DNA from: Chloroflexota bacterium
GTDB taxonomy: Bacteria > Chloroflexota > Limnocylindria > Limnocylindrales > CSP1-4
Reading direction: 5' to 3'
Length of the DNA: 62,907 nucleotides
NCBI GenBank assembly: GCA_003169735.1
Contig: PNAP01000107.1
Location: 1-62,907 of the forward strand
Both the position numbers and the translations under genes were made by a program. Below the pieces are notes generated by a model that saw only the letters and a list, made by a program, of their open reading frames with translations, was not told the DNA's origin and ran no database searches. Within the stretch, counting starts at the first letter, position 1. Each line of letters begins with the position of its first letter. Of the stretch, positions 45,162-54,414 are shown piece by piece.

Positions 45162-45167
45162 AGTCTA
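45162..45167 (-). promoter_or_regulatory. TANNNT -10 box (TAGACT) 6 nt before murE GTG
   Basis: Identical to the hisS arrangement; implies leaderless murE mRNA. Confidence 0.5.
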
Positions 45168-45249
45168 GCGCAGCGTCCTCGACCGTCCGGCCGCCTGCCG
45201 CCGCGCCAGCGGCGACGGTGCCACCAGCTGCCGTCCCCGCCTCCCCGCC

Positions 45250-45255
45250 TATACT
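45250..45255 (+). promoter_or_regulatory. -10 box (TATACT) for the ACP-ligase-decarboxylase operon
   Basis: TATACT lies 22 nt before the ACP ATG, leaving room for the AAAGGGAGGA ribosome-binding site. No clear -35 is present. This operon is conventionally led, unlike several neighbours. Confidence 0.5.
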
Positions 45256-45277
45256 CCGGAAGCGAAAGGGAGGACCG

Positions 45278-45529
45278 ATGGCCATCGAAACGACGGACAC
45301 CGCAAGCGTCATCCGTGCCTGGCTCCACGAGCACGTCACGGGCAGCCTCGAGGTCCCCGACGACTACGAGCTCATCGCCAACGGTCTCCTGACGTCGCTC
45401 CAGACGGTCGAGCTGGTGCTCTTCCTCGAGCAGCGGTTCGGTATCGAGGTCACCGACGACGAGTTCGTCGAGGAGAACTTCGGCACGGTCGGAGCCATCA
45501 CCGCGCTGGTGGTGCGCAGGACCGCGTGA
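45278..45529 (+). CDS. Stand-alone acyl carrier protein
   Basis: 83 residues with four-helix ACP character. The phosphopantetheine site is LLTSLQ (S40), where Thr replaces the usual Asp before the Ser; an acidic helix II/III follows (FLEQRFGIEVTDDEFVEENF). A good Shine-Dalgarno precedes the ATG. Its stop overlaps the ligase GTG (GTGA). It is not near fab genes, so it is probably a dedicated carrier for the next two enzymes. Confidence 0.88.
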   Translation: MAIETTDTASVIRAWLHEHVTGSLEVPDDYELIANGLLTSLQTVELVLFLEQRFGIEVTDDEFVEENFGTVGAITALVVRRTA

Positions 45530-47085
45530 CCGCGCTTCCCGAGTTCAGACTCGACGACTTCCTCCGAAACTCCGCCGGCACCTCGCCGAACCACCTCGCC
45601 GTCATCGATGGCGCCGCCGAGTACACGTATGCCGACCTCGCCCGCGCCACGGACGCGATGTCGGCCGCGCTCATCGAGGCCGGCGTCGCCAAGGGCGATC
45701 GCATCGGCATCTACATGGAGAAATCGTGGGAGGCCATCGTCGGCTGCCTGGCGGCGTCGCAGGCGGGCGCCGTCTTCGTCAACGTCAACCCCGGCCTGAA
45801 GCCGGCCCAGGTCGCCTACATCGTCGGGGATGCCGACATACGGGTGATGCTCGGCGACTCGGACAAGCTCGACGCGCTGGAGCCGGGAACGATCCAGACG
45901 GCGTTCTACAAGGGTCGCCGCGTGCCCGAGGGCGACGCCACCGACCTCGCCGAGGTGCTGTCCGGGAGCGGTGATGGCCGGCGGCGCGTGGCGCTCGAGA
46001 CCGATCTCGCCACGATCCTCTACACCTCCGGGTCGACGGGCATGCCCAAGGGCGTGGCGTTCAGCCAGCGCAACCTGGTGGTCGGCGCGCAGATCGTGTC
46101 GCAATACCTGGAGAACACCGCCGAGGACCGTATCCTGTCGGTGCTGCCGTTCAGCTTCGACTACGGGCTGAACCAGCTCACCACAGCGCTGCGCGTCGGG
46201 GCGACGCTGATCATCCAGCACTCGCGACTGCCTGGCGACCTGCTGCGCGGCCTGCGCCGCCACCGCGCGACCGGCGTGGCGGGCGTGCCGCCGGTCTGGT
46301 CACTGCTGCTGCGCAACACGACGTCGCTCGAGGCAGAACCGCTCGAATCCCTCCGCTACATCACGAATTCGGGCGGTCGCATCCCGCAGGCCAACCTCGA
46401 TGAGATGCGACGCCTCCTTCCCCGCACCCGGATCTTCCTGATGTACGGCCTCACCGAGGCATTCCGCTCGACCTACCTGCCGCCCGAGGAGATCGACCGC
46501 GGCTCTGAGTGCATCGGCAAGGCCATCCCGAACACCGAGATCCTGGTCATCAAGGACGGCCGCGAGTGCGCCCCGGACGAGGTCGGTGAACTCGTGCACC
46601 GCGGCCCGACCGTGGCCATGGGCTACTGGGGCAAGGAGGAGGAGACCCGCCGGGCGTACCGGCCGAATCCACTTGCGCCGCCTGAGCTCTTCGAGATCGA
46701 GCGCGTCGTCTACTCGGGCGACCTCGTCCGCAAGGATGCCGACGGCTACCTCTATTTCGTCGGCCGCAACGACGCGATGATCAAGTCGATGGGCTACCGG
46801 ATGAGCCCCGACGAGGTGGAGAACCTGCTCATCGCGTCGGGTCTCGTGCGCGAGGCGTGCGCCTTCGGCGTGCCCGACCCGGATCTCGGCCAGCTGCTGA
46901 TGGCCGTCGTCTCGCTCAGGGACGGCGTGCCCGAGAGCGCGGCCGAATCGATCCGCGAATACGCGATGAAGAACGGCCCCGTCTACATGACGCCCAGGGA
47001 GATCATCGTCCTCGCCGAGCTGCCACACGGCACGACAGGCAAAGTCGATCGGCGGGCCATCGGCGACACCTACGGCGCGAAGTGA
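45526..47085 (+). CDS. AMP-forming acyl/aminoacyl ligase
   Basis: 519 residues of the ANL superfamily. The ATP loop ILYTSGSTGMPKG (164-176), MYGLTEA, the YSGDL Asp and the C-terminal catalytic Lys in HGTTGKVDRR are all present. It activates a carboxylate as an adenylate and presumably loads the adjacent ACP. The substrate is unknown. Comparable ligases occur in exosortase-A-associated clusters and in aminoacyl-ACP pathways; no exosortase is in the window. Both ends overlap neighbours by GTGA. Confidence 0.9.
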   Translation: MTALPEFRLDDFLRNSAGTSPNHLAVIDGAAEYTYADLARATDAMSAALIEAGVAKGDRIGIYMEKSWEAIVGCLAASQAGAVFVNVNPGLKPAQVAYIVGDADIRVMLGDSDKLDALEPGTIQTAFYKGRRVPEGDATDLAEVLSGSGDGRRRVALETDLATILYTSGSTGMPKGVAFSQRNLVVGAQIVSQYLENTAEDRILSVLPFSFDYGLNQLTTALRVGATLIIQHSRLPGDLLRGLRRHRATGVAGVPPVWSLLLRNTTSLEAEPLESLRYITNSGGRIPQANLDEMRRLLPRTRIFLMYGLTEAFRSTYLPPEEIDRGSECIGKAIPNTEILVIKDGRECAPDEVGELVHRGPTVAMGYWGKEEETRRAYRPNPLAPPELFEIERVVYSGDLVRKDADGYLYFVGRNDAMIKSMGYRMSPDEVENLLIASGLVREACAFGVPDPDLGQLLMAVVSLRDGVPESAAESIREYAMKNGPVYMTPREIIVLAELPHGTTGKVDRRAIGDTYGAK

Positions 47086-48407
47086 GCGCGGCGCAGACCG
47101 AGAAGGCACGTGCCCTGGTGGCGCGCTTCGGGAGCGGCCCCGAAGGGGAATTCGCGCCGTCAGGGATGCGCGTCGGCAAGATCGCCGAGCAGTACGGGAC
47201 GCCGTTCTACCTGTACAGCTCGGAGATGATCACCGAGCGCATCGGTCGCGTCCGGGAGGCGCTGGGGACGGAGGTCTCGTATTCGGTCAAGGCCAACCCG
47301 AGCCTCGCCATCGGCCAGCTGGTCGCTGCCGTGCCGGGCGCCGGCGCCGAGGTGGCGTCGTCGGGCGAGCTGGCAGTGGCGCTGGCCGCGGGTTTCGCGC
47401 CGGTGGACATCATCTTCGCTGGGCCTGGCAAGACCGATGACGAGCTCGGCCGGCTGGTCGATACGGGGATCTTCGCCGACAACGTCGAGTCGCTCAATGA
47501 GATCGAGCGGCTGGCGGGCATCGCCCGGGCGAAGGGACGCCGGGTCGGCGTCGGCCTCCGCATCAATCCGACCAACCAGTTGATGGGGTCGCAGATGCGG
47601 ATGGGCGGGACGGTCTCGCAGTTCGGGATCGACCAGGCCGAATTGGCGACCGCGGTGGAGCGGGTGCTCGCCCATCCGGAACTGATCCTGCGCGGCGTCC
47701 ACGTCTACACGGCGACACAGGTGTTCGAGCCGGAGCCGCTGCTCGACCACTGCCGGAACATCCTCGACATCGCGCTCCGGACAGCCGACTTGGCCGGTGA
47801 GCCGCTCCAGATGGTCGACTTCGGCGGCGGCTTCGGCGTGCCGTACTTCGACAAGCTCGTCGAATTCGACCTGGAGCGCTTCGGCGCCGGCTTCCGCGAG
47901 CTGCTCGCCGCGCATCGCGCCGACCCGCGGCTGGCCGGCTGCCGCTTCATCTTCGAGTTGGGCCGCTATCTCGTGGCCGACGCCGGCATCTATGTGACGC
48001 GCGTGGTCGATGTCAAGGAAGCCCGCGGCAAGACCTTCGTGGTGACGGACGGCGGCATGAACCACCACCTGACCGCGACCGGCAACATGGGCCAGGTCTT
48101 CCGCAAGTCCTTCCCGCTGCTCAACCTGTCGCGGATGGACGGCGAGCAACAGGAGAGCATCACCGTCGCAGGTCCGCTCTGCACGCCGCTCGATTCGTTC
48201 GGCTCGGACCTGACGCTGACGACGCCCAAGGTCGGTGATCTGATCGGCGTCTTCTACAGCGGCGCCTACGGCTACAGCGCCAGCAACCTCGCCTTCCTCA
48301 GCCACCCGACCCCGGCCGAGGTGCTGCTCCATGAGGGAGAGGCGCGTCTGTTGCGCGCCGCCGGCGCCGTCGAGGCCGTCCTGATGGGGCAGATCCCGCT
48401 CACCTGA
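47082..48407 (+). CDS. Fold-III PLP-dependent decarboxylase (LysA/ornithine decarboxylase-like)
   Basis: 441 residues. An alanine-racemase-type barrel with PLP-lysine K70 in SYSVKANPS, HVYTATQ, VDFGGGFGVPYF (phosphate glycine loop) and ELGRYLVADAG, then a C-terminal beta-domain with the CTPLDSF active-site cysteine. It resembles diaminopimelate/ornithine decarboxylases and the PLP decarboxylases associated with exosortase A. The GTGA overlap with the ligase argues for a substrate held on the ACP rather than free diaminopimelate. Confidence 0.88.
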   Translation: MSAAQTEKARALVARFGSGPEGEFAPSGMRVGKIAEQYGTPFYLYSSEMITERIGRVREALGTEVSYSVKANPSLAIGQLVAAVPGAGAEVASSGELAVALAAGFAPVDIIFAGPGKTDDELGRLVDTGIFADNVESLNEIERLAGIARAKGRRVGVGLRINPTNQLMGSQMRMGGTVSQFGIDQAELATAVERVLAHPELILRGVHVYTATQVFEPEPLLDHCRNILDIALRTADLAGEPLQMVDFGGGFGVPYFDKLVEFDLERFGAGFRELLAAHRADPRLAGCRFIFELGRYLVADAGIYVTRVVDVKEARGKTFVVTDGGMNHHLTATGNMGQVFRKSFPLLNLSRMDGEQQESITVAGPLCTPLDSFGSDLTLTTPKVGDLIGVFYSGAYGYSASNLAFLSHPTPAEVLLHEGEARLLRAAGAVEAVLMGQIPLT

Positions 48408-48428
48408 CCGCTGACAGCCCAAGCGACA

Positions 48429-48440
48429 GGCCGATCGGCC
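48429..48440. repeat. 12-bp palindrome GGCCGATCGGCC after the decarboxylase
   Basis: Perfect palindrome 22 nt after the decarboxylase stop, followed by a modestly T-rich segment. It could be a weak terminator or a protein-binding site for the following gene. The rest of the 82-nt gap holds a TAGCAT -10-like hexamer at 48465-48470. Confidence 0.35.
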
Positions 48441-48489
48441 CTCGACGGTCCCGCCTTTACCGCTTAGCATCGCCCAAGCGTGAGGTAGC

Positions 48490-48906
48490 GTGATGGTGCC
48501 CGTAAGCATCCCAGCGGATCGGATGTCTGGAGCACGCCGCAGGGCGTGGCGGACCGGAGCACTGCTCATGACGGTCCTGGGACTGACGGCTATCGTGTGG
48601 CCCATAGCCGGACTCGCTACTGGGGAACCAGGCGGCTGGGGGTTTCTTGTCCTCGGGCTTCCCCTGCTCGTAGTCGGCATCGGCGCGCTGAGAGGTGTCC
48701 GCCTCATGCGAATCGTCGGCCCACTCGGCGCCTTCTGTTGCGCCGGTCTGCTCGCCTACATTGCGACGACTCCTCTGCGTGACGTCAGTCCACCGCCGGG
48801 AGTCCCGGACACTCGGTCTGTCGAGCCGGAGTCGATGCTCGTCGGGTTCATGTTCTTGGCCTCCGCGCTCCTGCTCACCGTAGGAGCGCCCGACAGGAGG
48901 TCGTAG
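48490..48906 (+). CDS. Small polytopic membrane protein of unknown function
   Basis: 138 residues with about four hydrophobic helices and short loops. GAGGT lies just upstream of GTG 48490 and ATG 48493; either may start. No recognisable family. It may have its own promoter (TAGCAT at 48465), so membership of the ACP operon is uncertain. Confidence 0.55.
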   Translation: MMVPVSIPADRMSGARRRAWRTGALLMTVLGLTAIVWPIAGLATGEPGGWGFLVLGLPLLVVGIGALRGVRLMRIVGPLGAFCCAGLLAYIATTPLRDVSPPPGVPDTRSVEPESMLVGFMFLASALLLTVGAPDRRS

Positions 48907-48947
48907 GGGACCTCAGCCAGAGACCGCGACCGCTTCGGCCATCAGCT

Positions 48948-50519
48948 TCAGTTCGCGTCGGACCCGTCGCGATGGAAGAGTGAGGCGACGAGGCCGAAGG
49001 CACGCGGCAACTCGGGGAGACGGACCAGACGGGCGTACAGCAGATAGAGCGCGCCGCCGACCGTGCTGGCGGCCACGATCTCGAAGAGCAGCGCGAGTTT
49101 GCCGGGATCGGTGCCGACGTACGTCTCGATGACATGCACCACAACGTACGCGGCGCCGCCCGCGATGACCCCGCCGAGGGCCAACACGGGGATGACCCGC
49201 AGGAGGCCGAACAATTCGAGCGTCGGGAGCTTTCGACGCAGCATGATGATCAGGAAGAGGGCCTCGCTCCAGTCGCCGAGCACGACGCCGAGTGCCAGGC
49301 CGAGCAGGCCGAGGAAGCTGACCGTGGCGATCGAGACCGTGACACTGACCACGACGCAGAGCAGCACACCGACGAGTGGCGTCTTGGTGTCCTGGGCCGT
49401 GAAGAACGCTCGTGCCAGCATCAGGCACAGGGCGTCGGCGGTCATGCTCGCCAACAGGACCGCGAGCGTCTGGGCGGTCAGGTCGAGCGAGGCCGGGTCG
49501 AACGCGCCATACCCGAACAGCAAGCCGACCACCTGCCGGCTGATGACCATGCCGACGATCGAGAGGAAGAGCGAGACGAACACCAATAGCCGCACCGAGC
49601 CAACGAGCAGCGACCCGAACGACCGAAGCTCACCCGCCGCCATCGCCCGCGACATCGCCGGCAGCATCAGGACCCCCAGCGGCAGGCCGATGATGCCCAG
49701 CGGGATGACGAAGATCGTGAAGGCGATGTTGTACATGGTCACGGCACCGACCGCCACCACCGTCGCCAGCGTCGTGTTGACGATGAAGACGATCTGCCCG
49801 GCCCCGAGTCCCAACGCGCGAGGGATGAGCAGGTTCAGGATGCGGCGCGCGGCTTTGTCGGTGAGGTCGAGCACGAGGTCGTAGTGCAGCCACTGGCGGA
49901 GCGGCCGCAGCTGGACCGCGATGTGCAGGAATGCCCCGAGGACGACGCCGACGGCGAGCGAGTCGATACCCAGCATCGGCGACAGGAAGATCGCGCAGCC
50001 GATGATCGCGACGTTGTAGAGCATCGGCGCGATGGCAGCGGCGGCGAATCGCCCGTGCATGTTCAGCACCGATCCGGCCACCGCGCCGAGTGCCAGGAGG
50101 ATCGGCGCGATGAGCATGATGCGAGTCAGCCGGATGGTCAGCTCGGTCGTGACCGAGTCGAAGCCCGGCACCAGGAAGGGCACGATCTGCGGCGCGAACA
50201 CGGCCATCGTGATGGAGAACGCGACGAGCACCAGCAACATCGTGTTGATGACCGTCGAGATGACCTTGTCGGCGCGCTCGTTCTCGCCGTCGTGCAACAG
50301 GCCGGCGAGCACGGGCACGAGCGCCGAGCTGATGGCGCCGGCGGCCACGAGCTGATAGATCAGATCCGGGATGCGGAAGGCCGAGAAATAAGCGTCCAGC
50401 TCCGACCCGGCGCCGAACAGGTTGCCGACCACGACGAGGCGCACCCAGCCGAGAACGCGGGAACCGAAGTAGGCGGCGACGACGACGACGCCCGCCCGGG
50501 CCAGGTTGCGTGCCGTCAC
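48948..50519 (-). CDS. murJ: Lipid II flippase MurJ (MviN family)
   Basis: 523 residues with about 14 transmembrane helices. The family hallmark SRVLGWVRLVVVGNLFGAGSELDAYFSAFRIPDLIYQL is at the N-terminus and FFTAQDTKTP in the middle. It flips the peptidoglycan precursor lipid II across the membrane. GTG start overlapping the xerC stop (GTGA). The link xerC-murJ is unusual for cell-wall genes but tight here. Confidence 0.93.
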   Translation of the reverse strand: MTARNLARAGVVVVAAYFGSRVLGWVRLVVVGNLFGAGSELDAYFSAFRIPDLIYQLVAAGAISSALVPVLAGLLHDGENERADKVISTVINTMLLVLVAFSITMAVFAPQIVPFLVPGFDSVTTELTIRLTRIMLIAPILLALGAVAGSVLNMHGRFAAAAIAPMLYNVAIIGCAIFLSPMLGIDSLAVGVVLGAFLHIAVQLRPLRQWLHYDLVLDLTDKAARRILNLLIPRALGLGAGQIVFIVNTTLATVVAVGAVTMYNIAFTIFVIPLGIIGLPLGVLMLPAMSRAMAAGELRSFGSLLVGSVRLLVFVSLFLSIVGMVISRQVVGLLFGYGAFDPASLDLTAQTLAVLLASMTADALCLMLARAFFTAQDTKTPLVGVLLCVVVSVTVSIATVSFLGLLGLALGVVLGDWSEALFLIIMLRRKLPTLELFGLLRVIPVLALGGVIAGGAAYVVVHVIETYVGTDPGKLALLFEIVAASTVGGALYLLYARLVRLPELPRAFGLVASLFHRDGSDAN

Positions 50520-51517
50520 GGCTGGTGCTGGCGAGGACCGATGGTCGAGCGGGGATGCGCATCCCGATAGGCCGAGCGGAGGCGCGCCGGCGAGACATGC
50601 GTATAGATCTGGGTCGTGGCCAAGCTCTCGTGGCCGAGCAACTCCTGCACGACCCGCAGGTCCGCGCCACCTTCGAGCAGGTGGCTTGCGAAGGAGTGGC
50701 GCAGCGTGTGGGGCGTGGAACCCTCGGACACGCCGGCCATCCGGAACAGCCGGTCGATGCGGTAGCGCAGACCACGCACCGAGAGCGGATCGCCGGCGTT
50801 ATTGAGGAACAGGATGCCCGGATCGGCACCGAAGGCGTGCTCACGGAGGCGCGGCCGCCCGTCGGCGAGATAGATGGTCAGCGCCTCGACCGCGGGCCGG
50901 CCAAGCAGTCCGGCTCGTTCCTTGCGGCCCTTGCCGAGGACGCGCAGCTCGCCGCGCCGCAGGTCAAGGTCGCTCAGGCGAGCGCCGGCCAGTTCGCTGA
51001 TGCGCAGGCCGGCGCCGTACGCCGTCTCGACGATCGCCCGATCGCGGAGCGTCAGCGGATCGCTCGGGTCGGCGGCACGCGACCCGGCGGAGAGGGAGCG
51101 CCGTGCGCGTGAGCCGCCGACCGCGTCGAGGATCTGCTCGACCTCGCCGATGTCGAGCACGGACGGCAGGCGGCGCGGCAGCCGCGGGGTCGTCACCGCG
51201 CCCCACGGATCGCCTGTCACCCAGCCCTGACGCCGCGCGTAGCGATAGAAGGAGCGCAGCGCCGCGAGGCGGCTGCTGATGGAGCGGCGCGCCAGGCCGT
51301 CGGCATCGAGCGCGGAGAGGAATGCCCGCAGCTGCCGGCGAGATGGATCGGTCCAGTCGCGGCCGTCCTCGGGGTGTTCGGTGAGCCAGTCCAGGAAGCG
51401 GGTCACGCCCGTGGCGTAGGCGCGGCTGGTATGTGGCGAAGCGTCGCGCGCGGCGAGAGAGCCAAGGAACGCGTCACGGGCGGCCTCGCCGCTTCGGTCG
51501 CTCCCTGGTGCGTTCAC
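50516..51517 (-). CDS. xerC: Tyrosine recombinase XerC-like
   Basis: 333 residues with the full catalytic set R172, K196, H270, R273, H296 and Y305. An insertion (about 134-155, RARRSLSAGSRAAD) lies before the catalytic domain. GTG 51517 overlaps the topA stop (GTGA). The dprA-topA-xerC order is widespread, marking this as the chromosomal XerC rather than a phage integrase. Confidence 0.9.
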   Translation of the reverse strand: MNAPGSDRSGEAARDAFLGSLAARDASPHTSRAYATGVTRFLDWLTEHPEDGRDWTDPSRRQLRAFLSALDADGLARRSISSRLAALRSFYRYARRQGWVTGDPWGAVTTPRLPRRLPSVLDIGEVEQILDAVGGSRARRSLSAGSRAADPSDPLTLRDRAIVETAYGAGLRISELAGARLSDLDLRRGELRVLGKGRKERAGLLGRPAVEALTIYLADGRPRLREHAFGADPGILFLNNAGDPLSVRGLRYRIDRLFRMAGVSEGSTPHTLRHSFASHLLEGGADLRVVQELLGHESLATTQIYTHVSPARLRSAYRDAHPRSTIGPRQHQP

Positions 51518-54036
51518 GCCGCGTCGGCGGCAGGCGGAGTGGCGGGACGCGATCGCTTGACCGGGGCGCGGCGGGTGGCAGGTTTGCGCACCGTGGCCGG
51601 CTGGCTCCGTTTTGCTGTGCCACGACCCCCGGCGAGGCCTGCGGGGCCCGGCGGTGGGCCGCCGGCCACGGCGCTGGCTGAGCCTCGACGCCGTGTCGCC
51701 AGCGCCCCGAGGTTCGGTGGGCCGCCGGGCAGCTTCTCGCCGACGACGATCGGATCGGGCAGGTCCACCTCGGCGCCACAACGCAGGCAGATGCCCGTTT
51801 CGCCGTTGCGTGCCACGGGGCCGCCATCGGCATCGTGGAGCGCCCCGACCGGTTCGCGGCTCGTGGTGAAGTCGCATTTGGGGTAACGCGAGCAGCCCCA
51901 GAAGACGCTGCCCGTCCGTCGCGCCCTTCGCGACGTGATGTGGCCCTGTCCGCATTTGGGGCACTCCACCTCGAACGGCAGGGGCGGAGGGGGTGGCGGC
52001 CCGGTCTTCTTGATGTAATCGCAGTCGGGATAGCGAGAGCAGCCCGCAAAGACGCCGAACCGACCGCGTCGCGCGACAAGCTCGCCCTCGCCGCACTGCG
52101 GGCACTTCTCGCCGACCCCTTCGACGGGCGCCACGTCCGGCTCTTCGCCGGGGAGCGGCCGCGATTCCTTGTGCTCCGGATAGAGCGAACACGACAGGAA
52201 GCGGCCGTTGCGGCCGAGCCGGATGACCATCGGGTGGCCGAGCGAACAGACCTCGTCGGTCGTCTCGGTCGTGAAGTCGGCGCGTTTCAGCTCGCGGCGC
52301 TTGAGATCGACCAGCTCCTTGAGCGGTCCGTAGAACTCGCGCAGGAGCGGCACCCATTCGCGCTCGCCACGGGCGACCTCATCGAGTCGCTCTTCCATGC
52401 GCGCGGTGAACTCCAGGTCCACGAATTCACCGAAGTGCTCCACGAGCAGGTCGGTCACGATCTCGGCGACCAGCTCCGGACGCAGGCGACGCTCGACCAC
52501 GACGACGTAGCCCCGATCGACGATGGTCGAGATGGTCGCTGCGTAGGTCGAGGGGCGGCCGATGCCGTGCTCTTCGAGCGCCTTGATCAGCGTCGCCTCG
52601 GTATAGCGCGGCGGTGGTTCGGTGAAGTGCTGCGTCGGCGCCACGTCGCGCACATCGGCCACGTCGCCCTCGGCGAGCGCCGGCAGCCGTCGCTCGGCCT
52701 CCTCCTCATCGTCGTCGTCGCGGCCTTCCGTGTAGACGCGCGAGAAACCATCGAAGAGCGTCCGTGTCGCCGAGGCGCGGAGGCCGTACCGGTCGGCCGC
52801 CTGAAGGTCGACCGATGTGGTCTCGAGCCGCTTCTCGGTCATCTGCGAGGCGATGGCGCGTTGCCAGATCAGTCGGTAGAGCCGGAGTTCGTCCGACTTC
52901 AGGCCGTCGGCGAGCGAATCGGGGTCGCGCCTGAAGCTCGTCGGACGGATCGCCTCGTGCGCCTCCTGGGCGCCCTTGGACTTCGTCTTGTAGACGCGGC
53001 CCTTGGGCATCGTGTACTCGGCCCCGAAGCGGTCGCTGATGACTGTGCGTGCCTCGCCCATCGCCACGCCGGCCATTGCCACCGAGTCGGTGCGCATGTA
53101 GGTGATGAGTCCGGTCGGCTCGCCGTCGAGCTCGATGCCCTCGTAGAGGCGTTGGGCGACCGACATCGTGCGTTTCGGGCTGAAGCCGAGCTTGCGGCTG
53201 GCTTCCTGCTGGAGCGTGCTCGTCGTGAACGGAGGCGCCGGGCTGCGCTTGCTCTCGCGGACCGTGACCTTCTCGACCAGCGCCGTGGCGGCGCGAAGCG
53301 CCCGCGCGTGTCTCTCGGCCCCGTCGCCGTCGGCGATGACCACGTCGTCCTTGCCGATCTCACCGCCGCGCGCAAGGGCCTTGCCGTCGATGCGCGCGAG
53401 TTCGGCCGTGAATGTCTCGCCGTCCTTCGTGGTCAGCGTCACCTCGAGCGTCCAGTACTCGCGGGCGGTGAACGCATTGATCTCGCGCTCGCGTTCGACG
53501 ACGAGCCGCACGGCGACGGACTGGACGCGTCCCGCCGAGAGACCGCCGCGCACCTTGCGGGAGAGCAGCGGACTGAGCGTGTAGCCGACGAGTCGATCGA
53601 CGATGCGGCGCGTCTGCTGCGCGTCGACGAGGTTGACGTCGATGGCGCGCGGATGCGCGAAGGCATCGCGGATGGCGTGCTCGGTGATCTCACTGAAGGT
53701 CACGCGGCGCTGTTTCGCGGCCGGCACGTGCGCGGCTTCGGCCACGTGCCAGGCGATCGCCTCTCCCTCACGGTCGAGGTCGGTCGCGAGGTAGACGGAG
53801 TCGGCCTTGCGCGCCTCGCGCGTGATGCGCTCGACCTGCACGCGGCGATCGTCCGTCACCACGTACTCAGGGGCGAAATCATGCGCGACATCGACCCCGA
53901 ACTTCCCCTTGCCGGGGTTCTCAGGCAGGTCGCGCACGTGTCCGTACGAAGCCAGGACCTGGTAGTCGGGACCGAGATAACGCTCGATCGTCCGCGCCTT
54001 TGCCGGCGACTCGACGATCACGAGGTTCTTGGTCAT
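51514..54036 (-). CDS. topA: DNA topoisomerase I (type IA)
   Basis: 840 residues. TOPRIM domain with E9 and TDLDREGE (D86, D88, E90); catalytic tyrosine Y313 in TYMRTDS. The C-terminus carries a series of zinc-ribbon units: two complete C4 fingers (KCPQCG-CSRYPDCD and ECPKCG-CSRYPKCD), one degenerate first finger with His replacing Cys (VCSLGH-CSLYPEHKE) and a final ICLRCG. A basic Ala/Pro tail follows. Relaxes negative supercoils. TATAGT lies 8 nt before the ATG, with no Shine-Dalgarno. Confidence 0.96.
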   Translation of the reverse strand: MTKNLVIVESPAKARTIERYLGPDYQVLASYGHVRDLPENPGKGKFGVDVAHDFAPEYVVTDDRRVQVERITREARKADSVYLATDLDREGEAIAWHVAEAAHVPAAKQRRVTFSEITEHAIRDAFAHPRAIDVNLVDAQQTRRIVDRLVGYTLSPLLSRKVRGGLSAGRVQSVAVRLVVEREREINAFTAREYWTLEVTLTTKDGETFTAELARIDGKALARGGEIGKDDVVIADGDGAERHARALRAATALVEKVTVRESKRSPAPPFTTSTLQQEASRKLGFSPKRTMSVAQRLYEGIELDGEPTGLITYMRTDSVAMAGVAMGEARTVISDRFGAEYTMPKGRVYKTKSKGAQEAHEAIRPTSFRRDPDSLADGLKSDELRLYRLIWQRAIASQMTEKRLETTSVDLQAADRYGLRASATRTLFDGFSRVYTEGRDDDDEEEAERRLPALAEGDVADVRDVAPTQHFTEPPPRYTEATLIKALEEHGIGRPSTYAATISTIVDRGYVVVVERRLRPELVAEIVTDLLVEHFGEFVDLEFTARMEERLDEVARGEREWVPLLREFYGPLKELVDLKRRELKRADFTTETTDEVCSLGHPMVIRLGRNGRFLSCSLYPEHKESRPLPGEEPDVAPVEGVGEKCPQCGEGELVARRGRFGVFAGCSRYPDCDYIKKTGPPPPPPLPFEVECPKCGQGHITSRRARRTGSVFWGCSRYPKCDFTTSREPVGALHDADGGPVARNGETGICLRCGAEVDLPDPIVVGEKLPGGPPNLGALATRRRGSASAVAGGPPPGPAGLAGGRGTAKRSQPATVRKPATRRAPVKRSRPATPPAADAA

Positions 54037-54044
54037 CGGCGGCG

Positions 54045-54050
54045 ACTATA
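54045..54050 (-). promoter_or_regulatory. TANNNT -10 box (TATAGT) 8 nt before topA ATG
   Basis: Good -10 match in leaderless position. Confidence 0.5.
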
Positions 54051-54060
54051 GCACCGGGTC

Positions 54061-54080
54061 CCCGCGCTCCCGGAAGCGGG
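54061..54080. terminator. Weak hairpin after the 106-residue gene
   Basis: CCCGC and GCGGG arms 10 nt apart, between the small gene's stop and the topA promoter. No U-tract on the minus strand; low confidence. Confidence 0.25.
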
Positions 54081-54087
54081 CTTTCCC

Positions 54088-54408
54088 CTACGCCTCGGCG
54101 ATGCGCCGAAGGAAAGCGGCGCTCGATTCGGCGTCCATCTCCGGGACATCATCGAAGACGCGCCCGGCGGGCAGCGCGATGAGGCCCTCCACAGGCTCGA
54201 GCGAGCGCTTCGGGACCTCGACGAACCGGATCAGCGCCATGGGCACCATGAACCACGAATCGACGAAGTCGACGAAGGTCGGTTTCTTGCCGTCGATGTA
54301 GCGGAGGTTGGTGCACACGAGGCACGTGTCGGTGGCGGTCGGCATCGCCTCGATGTCGGCCACCAGCGGCTGCTCTCCGTTCATGTGGATGACGATGTCG
54401 CGGATCAC
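54088..54408 (-). CDS. Small protein of unknown function between dprA and topA
   Basis: 106 residues starting MIRDIVIHMNGEQPLVADIEAMP. A compact alpha/beta sequence with two Cys close together (DTCLVCTNLRY). No signal peptide or membrane helix and no family I recognise. GTG start with TACGGT 6 nt upstream; an internal ATG (residue 9) is an alternative. Coding character and the promoter placement support a real gene. Confidence 0.65.
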   Translation of the reverse strand: MIRDIVIHMNGEQPLVADIEAMPTATDTCLVCTNLRYIDGKKPTFVDFVDSWFMVPMALIRFVEVPKRSLEPVEGLIALPAGRVFDDVPEMDAESSAAFLRRIAEA

Positions 54409-54414
54409 ATCGGG

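Noticed and set aside
45250-48407. ACP-ligase-decarboxylase trio as part of an exosortase/PEP-CTERM system
   Set aside because: No exosortase, PEP-CTERM protein or polysaccharide cluster is in the window; only the enzyme families are shared.
51835-54051. Plus-strand open frame of over 700 codons opposite topA
   Set aside because: Antisense to topA throughout, with no recognisable motif, while topA has its TOPRIM, Tyr and zinc-finger motifs intact.
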